64,000 nucleotides of DNA from Achatina immaculata (lineage: Eukaryota; Mollusca; Gastropoda; Stylommatophora; Achatinidae), in assembly GCA_009760885.1 (NCBI GenBank), contig CM019718.1, forward strand, positions 31,657,530-31,721,529, written 5' to 3'. Below the pieces are notes generated by a model, which was given only the letters and a program-made list of their open reading frames with translations, was not told where the DNA came from and did not search any database. The position numbers and the translations under genes are program-made. Within the stretch, counting starts at the first letter, position 1. Each line of letters begins with the position of its first letter. This document shows positions 44,051 to 55,418 of this stretch, one piece after another.

Positions 44051-46055
44051 GGCAAGGAGCGCTAGTGTTATTTCTGTCCAGAAATGTGTTTGCACCCCTA
44101 ATGGTGTTTATAACCTCTTTTCCTTTTTCGTTCTTCCTGATTTGCCCACCGTTTTGGACCAGATGAGAGAGGGATGATGGAGCCAGGCCAGCCTTCCCAA
44201 GCTGAGCTCCACGAATGATATCTACCTACAAAATCTAGATCTTAAACCGACTTTGTGTACATCTTCAAGAGCTCAGGGCCATTTGCTCTGCAGTTACGAT
44301 TATTATTAGGCTTTTTAATAGCAGGCGGCGGAGGAACTCCTCATAATACTCATCTTACTACTAGAAACTTCCTCTCTTCTGTGCATCCTCCCTCGTGCTA
44401 CGCGTGAAATTGGATGAGAAGTATATTGCGCTGACTAGTTTGAAGTCTCGGGGTAGAGCCAAGAAGCGCGCTTTTTGACAGGCTCCACCTTGTTAATCAG
44501 ACCGTACTACAAGCGTGGCGGCCTCCTACATTTCCTTGTTATTGATAACATCACAGGTAGGTGGAAGAGGGTGTTAGCCGGTTCACGAGTTTCAGCTACT
44601 GACCGTCTTTGAAGCAGATTCACTTGTGTTAATAACATTTAGAGCCAGCAAAACTCGGCGTGCTGGCATATGGGGAAGTTGTGTGGTAAAATATATGTCT
44701 CGCACAAGAGTTATATGGCTTGTCATATTTAAAATCCAAGCGACACTTCAGTTTTCACTTCCTCATGTCCTTGGAAAAAACGCGTTGTAAGCAATTATAT
44801 TCTGTTTATGTGAGACGAGCAGTCTTATCACTGCTACTGTCTTCAGCTGTGTCACTGATAACAATAACAAGTTGTCCATTTACCACCTCAAAAACCGCTT
44901 ATCATCAGCCCTGGAAACGTTCACATTTAGCTCCCCTCAAATCTTTCTTTTTGCCGTCTCTTTCTTTTCTTATGTGCCTTTTAAAAATCTTCAGCTGTGT
45001 TTTCCTTTCTGTATTGCTTTCTTTAATTCCATCTTTTGTTCGATTTAAAAAAAACTTGTCTGTATAATTTTAATTTCTTTCTTTCTTTCTTTCCTTTCTT
45101 TCTTTATAGCTGTTGCATCTTTTTCTTTACGTTAGTTTCATTTTTAATAATTTTTACTATTAGAGTTTTTTGCCAGAGAGCTTAGCTTGAAGAGAGAGTC
45201 CAGTTTTAGTTATATGTTTGAAGTGGTCCTTGCTATACTATAATCATTTCACATACTAAAATTGTTCACTTAGTTTGGTTATGTAGAAACGTAGCAAGGT
45301 GTGGAATGTTTCACACGTATCCTGTTTTGATGTTGCTTACATTTGAATAAAGTTTACATGTTTTTTCCCCTGATATTTAAAATGTCTGTGAAGACTGAGA
45401 CGGCACGGACCAAGAACAGCGTGCAGGACGCATAATGTATGCTGATGTTACTTATTTTAAATGCATGCTAGTTGTGGCCATCTACATCTCGGTTTCTGGC
45501 ATAAGGGTCCTGGAGGTCCAAGACGATTCATGTGAGGGCCCATGTAATAATTCTAGACTTTGTAGAAGACTAGAAGCGTGTGAGGGATTTTAATGTTGTA
45601 GGAAAACAAGTTATCTTTAGTTTCAGGGGTGTGCCATTTGCTGTGTCAAAATAACCGACAGCTTTGCCGAATTCTATATTTATCTGGCAGAGCTAAACGG
45701 ACACAGATAATCTGCTGGTGCTTTAAGGAAATCTCTAAAATAATAAGATTAATTAAAAAGTCGGAGAGAAAGAAGTCAGGTCAAGGTGGCCATCATCACA
45801 CGTCCACCAAATTATCCGCCTTCAACGCTGTCAGAGGACGGGCATCAGTGTAATGTCATCTCTGCTTTAATTGTGTGACTCAGCCAAAGCTGAACGCCAT
45901 GACAAAGCTACGGGCTAGACTGCAGGTCTTTGCTAGCATGTACTTCGTGTACATTCGAAACGTTGAATTGCTTGAAACCTGGTTGGCCAGGTGACAGACA
46001 GACAGACAGACAGATTGATTGATTGATCTTTATTTCAAAAGGGTTAAGAATTGGG

Positions 46056-46087
<32 letters not shown>

Positions 46088-46440
46088 GCAGGCAGGCAGA
46101 CAGAACAAGAAAATGAACATAGATCTAAGCGAACGAGACTATTATTTCCATTAACTTCCAGTAAATAGAGTATTGGACTACATCGACCACTTAGAGCAGG
46201 CAGCAAATAAGATTGTGAGCAAGAAAATCGAAATAAGATTGCCAGGAAGCAAATCGTTCCTTTATTGGGTAGCAAATGAGATTATGAGAGGTACTGTGTA
46301 CGAGACAGGCCAGTCTCTCAACCAGTGATCATGTTTGTTCATGTAAAGAGTAGCAGATTAGATTTAGACGAAAGCTCTGGAGTCTTCATGTCAATAAAAG
46401 ATGAGTTGGAGGAAGAGGGATGGATACTATGGAAAGTTAG
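44051..46440. other. Intronic spacer with small microsatellites
   Basis: (CTTT)n at 45076-45106, (GACA)n at 45993-46012 and a GACA/GACG/GGCA mixture at 46056-46103. No coding pattern recognised. Confidence 0.5.
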
Positions 46441-46442
46441 TG

Positions 46443-46444
<2 letters not shown>

Positions 46445-46492
<48 letters not shown>
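46445..46492. repeat. (GA)n microsatellite
   Basis: About 23 perfect GA units. Confidence 0.97.
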
Positions 46493-46494
<2 letters not shown>

Positions 46495-46728
46495 GAAACT
46501 CAAATATAGTCCATGTCACTGAATAGCACACCTGCATTCCTTGGAATTTTGCCGGACCAGTTATTTTGGGAAAGTTGATTTTTATTTCTTCGAAACAGAA
46601 AGAAGAATCTGTAATCGTGGCATAGTTGGCGGAAAACTTCCTTTACACATACTGGATCCTTGTATACACAGATGGCAGAGCATTGCATACAGTAGGAAAC
46701 AGGGGAGGAGAGTCTATGTAAGTTGAAA

Positions 46729-47240
46729 ACGTCAAGGAAGAAAGAGATGTACTAGGTACAACGTCAAGGAAGAAAGAGATGTACTAGGTACAACGTCAAG
46801 GAAGAAAGAGATGTACTAGGTACAACGTCAAGGAAGAAAGAGATGTACTAGGTACAACGTCAAGGAAGAAAGAGATGTACTAGGTACAACGTCAAGGAAG
46901 AAAGAGATGTACTAGGTACAGCGGCAAGGAAGAAAGAGATGTACTAGGTACAGCGGCAAGGAAGAAAGAGATGTACTAGGTACAGCGGCAAGGAAGAAAG
47001 AGATGTACTAGGTACAGCGGCAAGGAAGAAAGAGATGTACTAGGTACAGCGGCAAGGAAGAAAAAGATGTACTAGGTACAACGGCAAGGAAGAAAGAGAT
47101 GTACTAGGTACAACGGCAAGGAAGAAAGAGATGTACTAGGTACAACGGCAAGGAAGAAAGAGATGTACTAGGTACAACGGCAAGGAAGAAAGAGATATAC
47201 TAGGTACAACGGCAAGGAAGAAAGAGATATACTAGGTACA
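46729..47240. repeat. Minisatellite, 32-bp monomer, 16 copies in three sequence blocks
   Basis: The monomer contains aaggaagaaagagatgtact. About six copies carry caacgtc, the next five or six cagcggc and the last five caacggc, so variants are grouped in blocks. Copies within a block are essentially identical. Confidence 0.96.
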
Positions 47241-47605
47241 GACAAGCAGATCAACACTGAAGCTGACGCTTAGATCGTTGGTGTAAACACATGCATGAAA
47301 TACGTATACTTGTATGATACAAAAGTGTACAAGATGATACATAAAGTTAAAGGTTTAGATAATAATGAAGGACAAGAGGTCATACTGATGCTTATTCGGT
47401 GTCGTACTTTACGTCATTATATTAATATCATTTAGCATTATACCGACTGTCATTCCGTGTCATGTTGGTATCATTAGCATTATACCGACTGTTGTTTAGC
47501 GTTATGTTGGTATCATTTAGCATTATACTGACTGTCATTTAGCTTTATACTGACAATCGTTTAGCATTATACAAACGTTATACTGACTGCCATTTAGCGT
47601 TATAC
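47241..47605. other. Spacer with a decayed short repeat
   Basis: A loose repeat with tttagcattatac and ctgtcattt recurs six to seven times at 47410-47600. Confidence 0.6.
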
Positions 47606-47638
47606 TACTTCTTCTTCGTCTGCGTTCGAGGTTGTTTG

Positions 47639-47964
47639 TCACATCAGATCCTGATCCCTGTCGACATGGCAAAGCCCGCAGTCTTCTCCAGATCCTGATA
47701 GGAGCCCCAAAGCATTTGCCCTAAGCTTGTGTCTTCTGACCATGTCTCGCGCCTTAGATCTGCATGGCTTCGGCAATCTTGGAGGAAATATTCTGTAGCC
47801 TGGACCCCACTGCCACATAAACACTCGTCTGTGTGAGACATTTTAAGTCGATGGAGGTGGCTTAGTAGTCTGCAGTGGCCTGTCTTTAGGCAGAAGAGGA
47901 TGGTTTGCTGATGTCTTTGTAGTTGATGTAATGCATCTGGTTCGTTGTTACATTTCAGTTGCAT
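47639..47964 (-). pseudogene. F4 C-terminal Cys/His module
   Basis: The frame reads LQRHQQTILFCLKTGHCRLL, then SHLHRLKMSHTDECLCGSG and EYFLQDCRSHADLRRETW. The C-x-C-G and later H/C residues match the end of I-group LINE proteins and the copy at 36.8 kb. Confidence 0.83.
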
Positions 47965-48206
47965 TTTCCATTCAGATCTGCACTGATTACGTATTATAGT
48001 TTTCGCTTCTTTGTAGTTTACTGGATGATATGTTTGATCTTGATTGCTGCCAGCTTTGGATAGGCTGTCAGCTATTTCATTGCCAGCTATTCCACAGTGG
48101 GATGGTACCCATTGTAGGGCCAGGGTTGTTGACTATGTAAGGTGCTTCAGTTCTGTTGTGATTTCCTTTATGTTTGCCTGTGGGTTGTTTGTTATTTTTA
48201 GAGATT

Positions 48207-48584
48207 CTAGAAGTGCCCTGCAGTCTGTGAAGAAAACCGTTTTGTGTAGTGTGTGCTGGTTTTCTGTTTCAAGTGTTCAGAGGGCTTCAAGGAGAGGGCT
48301 GTTGTTTCTGCCCTGTAGTTGGAGGAAATCTTTCCCGTCGTGAAGGTCTTTTTGGTTTGTCTCCCATCTGTGTATCTTATGTAGACGCCCCCACCTCCAT
48401 TTTTTACTGCTTTTTCTGTAGACCCATCTGTGTACACATGTGTCCATTCAGCTGGGTTGTATTTGCTGTCAATCAGCTCCCGGGTCAGTGTCTTCATCTG
48501 AAGTGTTGTTAGGTAGTTCTTTTTGTGTATGCCTGGTACCTCTGTGAGGACTGTTATCTTTTCACAGTGACTGTGCTCCTCCAC
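48207..48584 (-). pseudogene. F4 RNase H domain relic
   Basis: The open frame reads AEWTHVYTDGSTEKAVKNGG then GVYIRYTDGRQ and NYRAETTALSL. The YTDGS Asp and RAET Glu are two of the DEDD metal ligands of RNase H. The third segment (DCRALLESL-like) is in another frame near 48190-48230, so a frameshift splits the domain. Confidence 0.85.
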
Positions 48585-49096
48585 AATTTGGAATGGTTCC
48601 GTTTCTTCATGAGAGGTGGGAAGGAGGTCTTTATAGTGTTGTTACAGTTGTGTTGTTAGATGGTTGAAGCTGGTTCTTTTCGGCCTATTTTTTTGTGGAC
48701 TCCTTAATTCCTGTGTTCACAGGGTGGATTGTTAGGCGTATTAACTTTTGTTTGTGGATCATTAGTTTTTCTTTGCGCCTGACCTCAAGAGGTTGAATTT
48801 GCGTGTATTTCTCTATCTCTGTGATGGGAGTGCTCTTCATTCCTCTTGTGATCAGCCGCCGGCTAGTGTTTTGCACTTTTGTTAGGCGAGCGGTATTTAT
48901 GTTGGAGGCTGTGGCCCAGGCTGTCATGCCATATTCGATTGTTGGCCTTATGGTGCCCACATATGCTTTTTCTTTAGTATGTTGCTCTTGGCTCCCCAGG
49001 TTGTGCCTGCCAGCTTTTTGACCACAGCCAGCATTTTAATTGCTTTGTTTTCTGTGTCCAGCAGGTGTGGCTGCCAGGTTAGCCTCTTATCCAGTG

Positions 49097-50285
49097 TCAC
49101 TCCGAGTATGTTGGCTGTTCTGTCTGTGTAAGCTCTCTTCCTTGGATTTCTAGTTTAAAGTTTTCTGTCTTGTTGGACAATGAGAAGTAGGTGGCTGTGG
49201 ACTTTGTGAGGTTTATCATCACTCCCCATTTTGTGGCCCAGTCTCCTATGGTATTTAGTGCTTCTTGTATTCTGTGGGTTGCTGTTGATGTTTTTTCCGC
49301 AGCATTCCACATAGTGAAGTCATCTGCATGCAAGGCGTGTGATATGCTGTTGGGCAGTTTGTCTGTGATATCATTTATGTATATCAGGAACACGGAGAAA
49401 TAACTCCTTCATGAAGAACACCTTGGATCAGGGTGACTCTGTGGGTTAGTTTTCCATTCATCTTGACCCTGGCTGTTCTGTATCTCAGTAAATCTTCTAT
49501 CCACCAAAACATTGTCCCTTCAACCTTGTTATTGAGTAGTTTCAGGAGACCTTTTTTCCATGCTTTGTCAAATGCTTGTGTTAGGTTTACAAAGTGGCCA
49601 GAACATTTTTCTTCTCGTGGAAAGAGTTTTCTATTTCTTGGGTTAGGTAGATGAGCTGGTCTTCTGTGCTGTGGTGTTTCCTGTATGCTGACTGTGCATT
49701 GTTTATTAGGTGATTTTTTTTTCTAGGTGTTGTATGAGTCTGGTGTTGACCATCCTTTCCATCACTTTGCCCATGCAGCTTAGCAGGCTGATAGGTCTGT
49801 AGCTGGATTTGTTGTGTTTGTTTTTTACTTTTTTTCCTGATGGGAGTGATGATTGCCTCTCTCTGTCTGTCGGGGAATTTTCTAAAGCTCCAGGACTGGT
49901 TGTAGATGTGAAGGAGGGATGTTTTTGCTGCTGGTCCCATGTTCTTTATCATTTCATTTGTTATTCCATCTTTTCCTGGTGCTTTCTTGTCTTTTAGTTT
50001 TTGTGTAGCCTTATTGAATACTTCCATGGTGAACGTTGCCATCATGCACGGTTCTGGATTTTGCTGTTTAATCCTTTCTTTGAGTTCTGCTTTTACATCC
50101 TGTATGTGTCTTTTGGGGATTGTTGTGATGCTCTCATCTCTGTAGCGATCTGCCAGGATGTTTGCTGCCATTTTCCCACCATGATATTTTCCAGCTTCTT
50201 CCATGACTGTGTTGGGCTGGCTTGGTGATTTGTCTTCGTTGATGGATCTGATCAGGTTCCACAGTTTGTTAGTATCTTTATCCAT
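49097..50285 (-). pseudogene. F4 reverse transcriptase domain relic
   Basis: The open frame 50285-49587 carries LKDKKAPGKDGITNEMIKNM (entry motif), YNQSWSFRKFPDRQREAI and QSAYRKHHSTEDQLIYLTQE. A shifted frame at 49393-49097 carries FLIYINDITDKLPNSISHAL, HADDFTMWNAAEKT (motif C reading HADD, both catalytic Asp kept) and WATKWGVMINLTKSTATYF. The segment between them, with palm motif A, is disrupted near 49590. A thumb-like relic (RPTIEYGMTAWATASNINTA) lies at 48685-48960. Confidence 0.87.
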
Positions 50286-50458
50286 GCTCAGGGAGCTGGT
50301 TTTTTTTCATTCCATGCTCTTTGACATCCAGCTATCTTCCTGTTGTTGAAGGCATCTTTAGTGTTAATGTGTGTTTTGATATTCTCAGTGGTTGGGTTGC
50401 ACTCCATTTTTTCTCTGGCCTCAGACAGGTCATTGTGCAGCTTATCCAGTTCTCTGCT

Positions 50459-51240
50459 CTAGTAGGGTTTGTAGTTGTTTCTTCTGCTTCTATGTACTTC
50501 TTGGCAGCTTCCAGGATTATATTTGTTAGGACTGTCACATTGTGGTTTATATTGTTGGTCAGAGTGATTTGCAGGCACTGCTGGTGTGTGTGCTCTCTGT
50601 ATTGGTCCCAGTCTGCTTTTTTGAAGTTCCAGGCGGGTGCCATGTTGGGTTGTTTTGGACAGTCTTCTCCTTAGATTTTGAGTGTGGCTGGCACATGGTT
50701 GCTTTCCCCTAGTTGTGTGTTGTCTGTTCTGACTGAAGTCCATGTATGTCGTCTGTTGTTGCAGCGAGGTCAGATGTTCTTGATTTTTTCCATGCTCTGA
50801 ATAGAAGGTTGGTTTGTCTTTTGGTCGGTTAATAAGGGTTAGTTTGTTGTCTGTCATCCAGTCTTCCAGTTCTTCTCCTCTGTGGTTCAGTGTCTCATAG
50901 CCCCAGTTTGGAGAGTGGCTATTGAAATCCCCAGCAAGATGTTTTATGCTTTCGACTTTTATTTTGTGAAGCTGTAGGGCTGTGGCAGTTTGTAATTTGT
51001 ATGTCTCCACTGGTTAGGAGGAGTTTCACTGTTAGGTGTTCCAGCTTGCCTTCTGTGGATCTGCTTGTTTCTACAGCTGGGATGGATGTTTTGACTAGAG
51101 TCATTATTCCACCATTTGGTCTGTTCGGCCTGTCATGTCGAAAGCACTTCGTAGTATCGCATAGAAAACCTGAGCGTCTCTCTTAGATGTGTTTCTTGAA
51201 TGTAGAGGACGTCCGTGCCGTTTGTTTTTAGAAAATATTG
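50459..51240 (-). pseudogene. F4 endonuclease domain relic
   Basis: The frame at about 51180-51240 gives TNGTDVLYIQETHLRET (catalytic Glu in QETHL), another gives TGRTKGG/IMTLVKTSIPAVE, and the open frame from 51010 to 50459 gives HLAGDFNSHSPNWGYETLNH (the GDFN motif with catalytic Asp and Asn) followed by NRGEELEDWM-like residues and LINRPKDKPTFYS. These are the APE-type endonuclease motifs in the right order, spread over three frames. A (TTC)n expansion at 51249-51276 has replaced the expected N-terminal WNANG region. Confidence 0.85.
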
Positions 51241-51249
51241 CACTTCGAT

Positions 51250-51275
51250 TTTTTTCTTCTTCTTCTTCTTCTTCG
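51250..51275. repeat. (TTC)n microsatellite
   Basis: Eight to nine TTC units within the F4 endonuclease region. Confidence 0.9.
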
Positions 51276-51496
51276 TTCACTTCTACCACCAAAAACCGCA
51301 CTGTGAACCTACTGAATTCACGCCTGTGGTCCTCGTTAGGTCCCGTGGTCCCCTGTGTGGTCCAAAATAGACCACACGAGATCCACGAAAGGACCACAAG
51401 GGGTTCAGAGTATCACAGTGCTTTAGCCTGTATTCTTGGTGGGTCTCGGAAGCGGGATTGCGTGACACCGTGGTTTTCATTGCACCAGTTTAGTCT

Positions 51497-51770
51497 AGGG
51501 TTGGACTTTCTCACCGGAAGACCTCGATGTGTTTAGGATATCAGTGCATCCCCGCTGGGTGAGAGGCGGTAGCCCACCCAGGCCAGAGTTGGACTTTCTC
51601 ACCGGAAAACCTCGACGTGTTTTGAGATACCCGTGTATCACCGCCGGGTGAGAGGTGGTTGCCCATCCAGTCCAGGGTTGGACTTTCTCACCGGAAAACC
51701 TCAGCGTGATTAGGATACGCAAACATCCCCGCCAGGTGAGAGGTGGTTGCCTATCTAGACTTCCCTGGTC
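51497..51770. repeat. GC-rich array, monomer type a, about 89 bp, 3 copies
   Basis: Three copies of a unit with ggttggactttctcaccgga, acctcgacgtg and gtgagaggtggttgccca. It lies just beyond the 5' side of the minus-strand F4 LINE and is much richer in G+C than the surrounding intron. Confidence 0.88.
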
Positions 51771-51876
51771 CAGTGTCTCCGACTTCAGCATTTTGCGGTC
51801 GTGGCCGCTACCCTTCCTACTTGTGACCAGGATGGAGCTTTTGTCCAGGAGGACGAATCCTCGCCACTAGTGACTT

Positions 51877-52129
51877 CTACCCCTGGGTTGAGCCGGTTTA
51901 GGCATTATCCCAGTATGGGCGTGTTTGGGACGGGACCGACCTCTACACCAGAGGTACTGTGACTTGCATAGCCTTCATGATTCACCCCTGGTATGAGCCG
52001 GTTTAGGCAAAATTCACCAGTATGGGTGTTTATCAGGCGTTACCGACCTCTAGAGCGGAGGTGACATGACATGTCTAGCCATCAAGTTCCACCCTGGTGT
52101 GTGCCGGTTTAGGCATATTTCACCAGTGT
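51877..52129. repeat. GC-rich array, monomer type b, about 104 bp
   Basis: Two full copies and the start of a third, sharing gagccggtttaggca, ccagtatgggtg and gaccgacctctaga/caccag. The third copy is interrupted at 52140 by a 445-bp insertion and resumes at 52597. A further copy is at 52805-52895. Confidence 0.85.
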
Positions 52130-52140
52130 AGGTGTATTTC

Positions 52141-52585
52141 TTCCCGCGTGACGTGCAAGATGGCGGTCGTTTTTAAAACGCTCTCGCCGGCATGCAGAAA
52201 TCAGCGGAATTCCGCTTGATCTGTTACATATCATGTACCGGGAGTTGGGCATAAGGCTAACAACCTTATCCTGAGACCTATCTAGAGGCAACTCCAGATG
52301 GGAAAAAAAGATATCGTTATAGTAACTCGCAGAGAAACCAACCGAGCATCAGGGATGCCAACTCCGAAGAGCTCATTCGTCGGCCCCAAACATGTGACAC
52401 CGAAGAAAAAGGGGCAGACCGCGTGAAACTCTGAAGAGGACATTATTAAGAGAGGCCAAGTTAACAGGCATAAAATCCTTTGTTGAGGTTGAAAGACTCG
52501 CCGAAGACAGGAAAAATTGGCGAACTACTTTGCGAGCCCTATGTGACGTCCAACGGCACGGGAAGGATATAAGATATAAGATATA
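52141..52585 (+). mobile_element. Non-autonomous LINE derivative (445 bp) with 11-bp target duplication
   Basis: The flanks aggtgtatttc at 52130-52140 and 52586-52596 are identical and belong to one interrupted repeat unit, so this is a clean insertion. The first part (about 52141-52330) is non-coding and contains gttgggcataaggctaacaa. The last part (about 52400-52565) encodes the C-terminus of an APE-type LINE protein in one frame: RPRETLKRTLLREAKLTGI, then VERLAEDRKNWRTTLRALCD, VQRHGKDIRY. It ends in an (ATATAAG)n-like tail. Endonuclease and RT are absent, so it looks like a 5' leader joined to a 3' end by internal deletion. Confidence 0.82.
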
Positions 52586-52596
52586 AGGTGTATTTC

Positions 52597-53040
52597 GGAC
52601 GTGGGCGGCCTCTAGAGCAGAGGTGCCGTGGTATAGCTCTCGTAGCGATACTACTGGACATACCGGTTAAAATTCACTTTCCACCACCTTTTCCCATCGG
52701 CTCCGCACAGCAACCTTTATTTCTTTTCCGCATTTACTTCCTTAACCGGGAGGAGCTTCACTCCACGCGCGGCATTTTAAGAGTCTCGCCAGCATTGTCT
52801 TAACCTCTGGGACAAGCCGGTTCATGCATTTCACCCGACATGACTGCACTCAGGACGTGGCCGACCTCCAGACCAGAGGTGCCGTGATTTGACTGTTTGC
52901 TTCGCTTTATCCTTTCTACCACCCTTTCCGCAGTGATGCTGCGCGGCAACCTCATTTGCAAATTTCTTCATTGGCCGGGAGGAGCACCGCTCCACGCACG
53001 GCAGCTGAAGATCTCGCCAGAACAGCGGCAGATGAGCTAC
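52597..53040. repeat. GC-rich array, compound b+c unit, about 230 bp, 2 copies
   Basis: Each unit has a type b part (gacctc...agaggtgccgtg) followed by a part c with accaccttttccc/accaccctttccg, gcggcaacctcatttgc/acagcaacctttatttc, cgggaggagc and ccacgcacggca. Copies lie at 52597-52800 and 52805-53035. No consistent coding frame found. Confidence 0.8.
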
Positions 53041-53234
53041 CAAACGTGCCACTCATCTACCCTAAGTAACTGGTTTTCAAGCGCCAGATATTCGCCCTCG
53101 CCCCTTCTCTTGTCAGTTTAAACAGTTCTGCCATGGGAAGGCCAGGAGCTGGACTTGACTGCCAGAGGCTGTTTGTGGCACGTTTGCAGTCCTTAGAACC
53201 TTCGATTTTCTTGTCTCGTACTCCCTCTGCATTC

Positions 53235-53460
53235 CAGTGAACTACTGTGAGTACTGGACTGGAGTTTGCTTGCTCTGGCCTGCCACTGTGAGTACTAGAC
53301 TGGAGTTTGCTTGCTCTGGCCTGCCACTGTGAGTACTAGACTGTTGCGTTTGATGGCATCTGGCCTGCCACTGTGAGTATTGGACTGTTGAGTGTGCTGG
53401 CTCTGGCCTGCCACTGTGAGTACTGGACTGTTGCTGGCTCTGGCCTGCTTTTCTGATCCT
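53235..53460. repeat. Minisatellite, about 50-bp monomer, 4-5 copies
   Basis: The unit includes ctggcctgccactgtgagta and ctagactgg. The minus-strand open frame across it is a repeat artefact. Confidence 0.9.
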
Positions 53461-54574
53461 TTCAGGCCGTCTTGAGGGTTGTTCTCTTGGTTTGTTTTGA
53501 GGCGTGGGATTCATTCCCTTTCCTTCCCGAGCGTTATACTAATATCTTTGTATTATAGCATTGTATTCACTCATATTTAACATAATGTATATTCTGTGAA
53601 AAGAGAAAGAAATGGAGAAGGAAACGAGCAAGAGAAAATCCACAGCAAGTTATATATTGTTGTAATACACAGATCATTATGACGCCATATAATTCCAGTC
53701 AGCGAGGAAGTTGATTGGTTATATAACTCACATACGGATTCTGGAATGTCTTATTTGAGGCTAAAATAGCAGGCAGGTTAGAGAAGTGTAAAGAGCACCC
53801 GGAATACCTCTGTGGGACAGAACAGATTAGAAGCGACCAGCTCTTCGGCCTGTAAATATTAGAAAATACTATTTATCATGTAATACTGTGAAGTGGCAAG
53901 AGATTTGTTGGTGTAAAATTATTCAGTTCACGGAGAGCCGGCCTCGAGCCAAACTGTTTCCTACAGTACAGCTTTCTGAAAGCCATATATAACTAGGAGT
54001 AAGCTGTACTGCAAATAATAAATAAATAGTCTACATATTTTTTTGGAAAGGGGAGGGGGTCGCGTACTGGGTGATGAATGACTCTAGTTTAATTGGGCAC
54101 TAAGGGAAGATAATCGGTTATTGCCAAAAGCTGGGAACTCTCTAGAAATTTAACACGTTATTGCCAGTAGTTCGGTCAGAAATTGCCAACACTTTGAAGA
54201 GAGTCAAAAGTAACAATGCATGATTTCCGTCAGTTGTGTTCATAGCATTTTGAAGAGCTACCCTTACTACCCTGGGCTTCGACTAACATATGCTTACAGT
54301 ACAGACTAGAATAATTTTCCTTCTCATTCATTCATTCATACATTCACTCATTCATTCATTCAAGGAAAAAAAAGGAGAAAGGAAATGATATAAGTGTCAG
54401 ATTTCATTAGCTATCATGTACGGCGCACGAAGCGGTCGGTCCCTGGAATAGGTTGAGGTTATATTACAGCCACTAACAAAGCCATTAACGTATTCTGCTA
54501 TTGAATTCAATCGGGAATGCAGGAATCATGCTTTCTGCATGCCTCTCCTTTTATTTGTAAGGCAGTATATTTTC
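53461..54574. other. Intronic spacer
   Basis: A (CATT)n stretch at 54322-54360; otherwise nothing recognised. Confidence 0.45.
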
Positions 54575-54831
54575 TCAATTATTGAGGAAAGACGCTGGCG
54601 ATGGTTGGGACATGTGCTCCGAATGACTGACAACTCACTACCAAAAATAGCACTAAGATGGACACCACAGGGGAGCAGAAGTAAGGGTAGACCAAAAGAG
54701 ACATGGAGAAGAACAACAGAAAGGATGTTGAGCAATAGAGGGCTCACCTGGGCAAGAGCAGAAAAAAAGGCGAAGGACAGGCATTTGTGGAAAACCCTTG
54801 CGGAAGCCCCATGTGCCCTGGGCACTTAAGG

Positions 54832-54834
<3 letters not shown>
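54575..54834 (+). pseudogene. LINE family F1, 3' end
   Basis: An open frame to 54829 reads EERRWRWLGHVLRMTDNSLP, then RSKGRPKETWRRTTERMLSN and RAEKKAKDRHLWK, ending APCALGT-stop: the same C-terminus as the minus-strand copy at 3.8 kb, but in one uninterrupted frame and about 95 percent alike. It is 5' truncated at about 54575. The tail is (GA)n here instead of the (TA)n of the other copies. Confidence 0.88.

Positions 54835-54879
<45 letters not shown>
54835..54879. repeat. (GA)n microsatellite, tail of LINE F1
   Basis: About 21 perfect GA units starting from the last ggttcagag of the element. Confidence 0.95.
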
Positions 54880-54881
<2 letters not shown>

Positions 54882-55139
54882 CTCGCTTTGACTACCTTCG
54901 GTCTCCTTCTTGAGTTTGTGCATGATCTCTAGACTTTTATGTTAGAGTTTCAAAACTAAAACCATCACTCACCCCCCCCCCCTCTCTCTCTCTCTCTCAG
55001 TATAGTTATCTGTTATAATCATACAGTAAATATGACTTATTATGTGGAAAATTCATTATTGATCTTAGTAGCCAATCTGAAGACATCTCTTCGGGGCGGG
55101 ATACCTGTTTTGGTATGTGATGTTTAAAGTGTTGCGATG
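54880..55139. other. Intronic spacer
   Basis: A poly-C/(CT)n stretch at 54971-55000. Confidence 0.5.
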
Positions 55140-55147
55140 TCCTATGC

Positions 55148-55410
55148 CAGGGGTCGGCAGCCTGCGGGCCTGACGCACTGATCATGACGTCATAAAGACA
55201 AAATATTACGTAACACTATTATTCATAATGTTATATTTTTAAATCTACTAGCTATAGACATGAATGTGGCCCCCACCAATCGCTGACATCGGTGGGATCC
55301 GGCATCTTTGTAGAAAAAAAAGGTTGCGGAACGAGTCACTCTTATCAAAATAGCAACGGTTATATCCATTTCAATTTTCATGCTTTTGATATGAAGGTTG
55401 CCCACCCTTG
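55148..55410. mobile_element. hAT-type MITE with 8-bp target duplication
   Basis: The left end caggggtcggcagcctg and the reverse complement of the right end caagggtgggcaacctt form inverted repeats (about 13 of 16). The flanks tcctatgc (55140-55147) and tcctctgc (55411-55418) agree at 7 of 8 positions, the duplication length of the hAT superfamily. At 263 bp with no coding capacity it is a miniature element that would need transposase in trans. Confidence 0.85.
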
Positions 55411-55418
55411 TCCTCTGC

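Larger units (their letters stand above)
47606..51290 (-). mobile_element. LINE family F4 (I/Nimb-like), nearly complete ORF2 region
   Basis: Minus-strand order from 51240 leftwards: APE endonuclease, reverse transcriptase, RNase H, Cys/His C-terminal module and a GAA-rich tail (47606-47620). The order EN-RT-RNase H places it in the I group of non-LTR retrotransposons, where Nimb elements are common in molluscs. The frame is broken many times, so it is inactive. It is the longest transposon in the window. A second copy of its 3' end is at 36.5 kb. Confidence 0.85.

Noticed and set aside
50321..50674. Plus-strand open frames across 47.6-51.2 kb
   Set aside because: They are antisense shadows of the minus-strand F4 LINE polyprotein.
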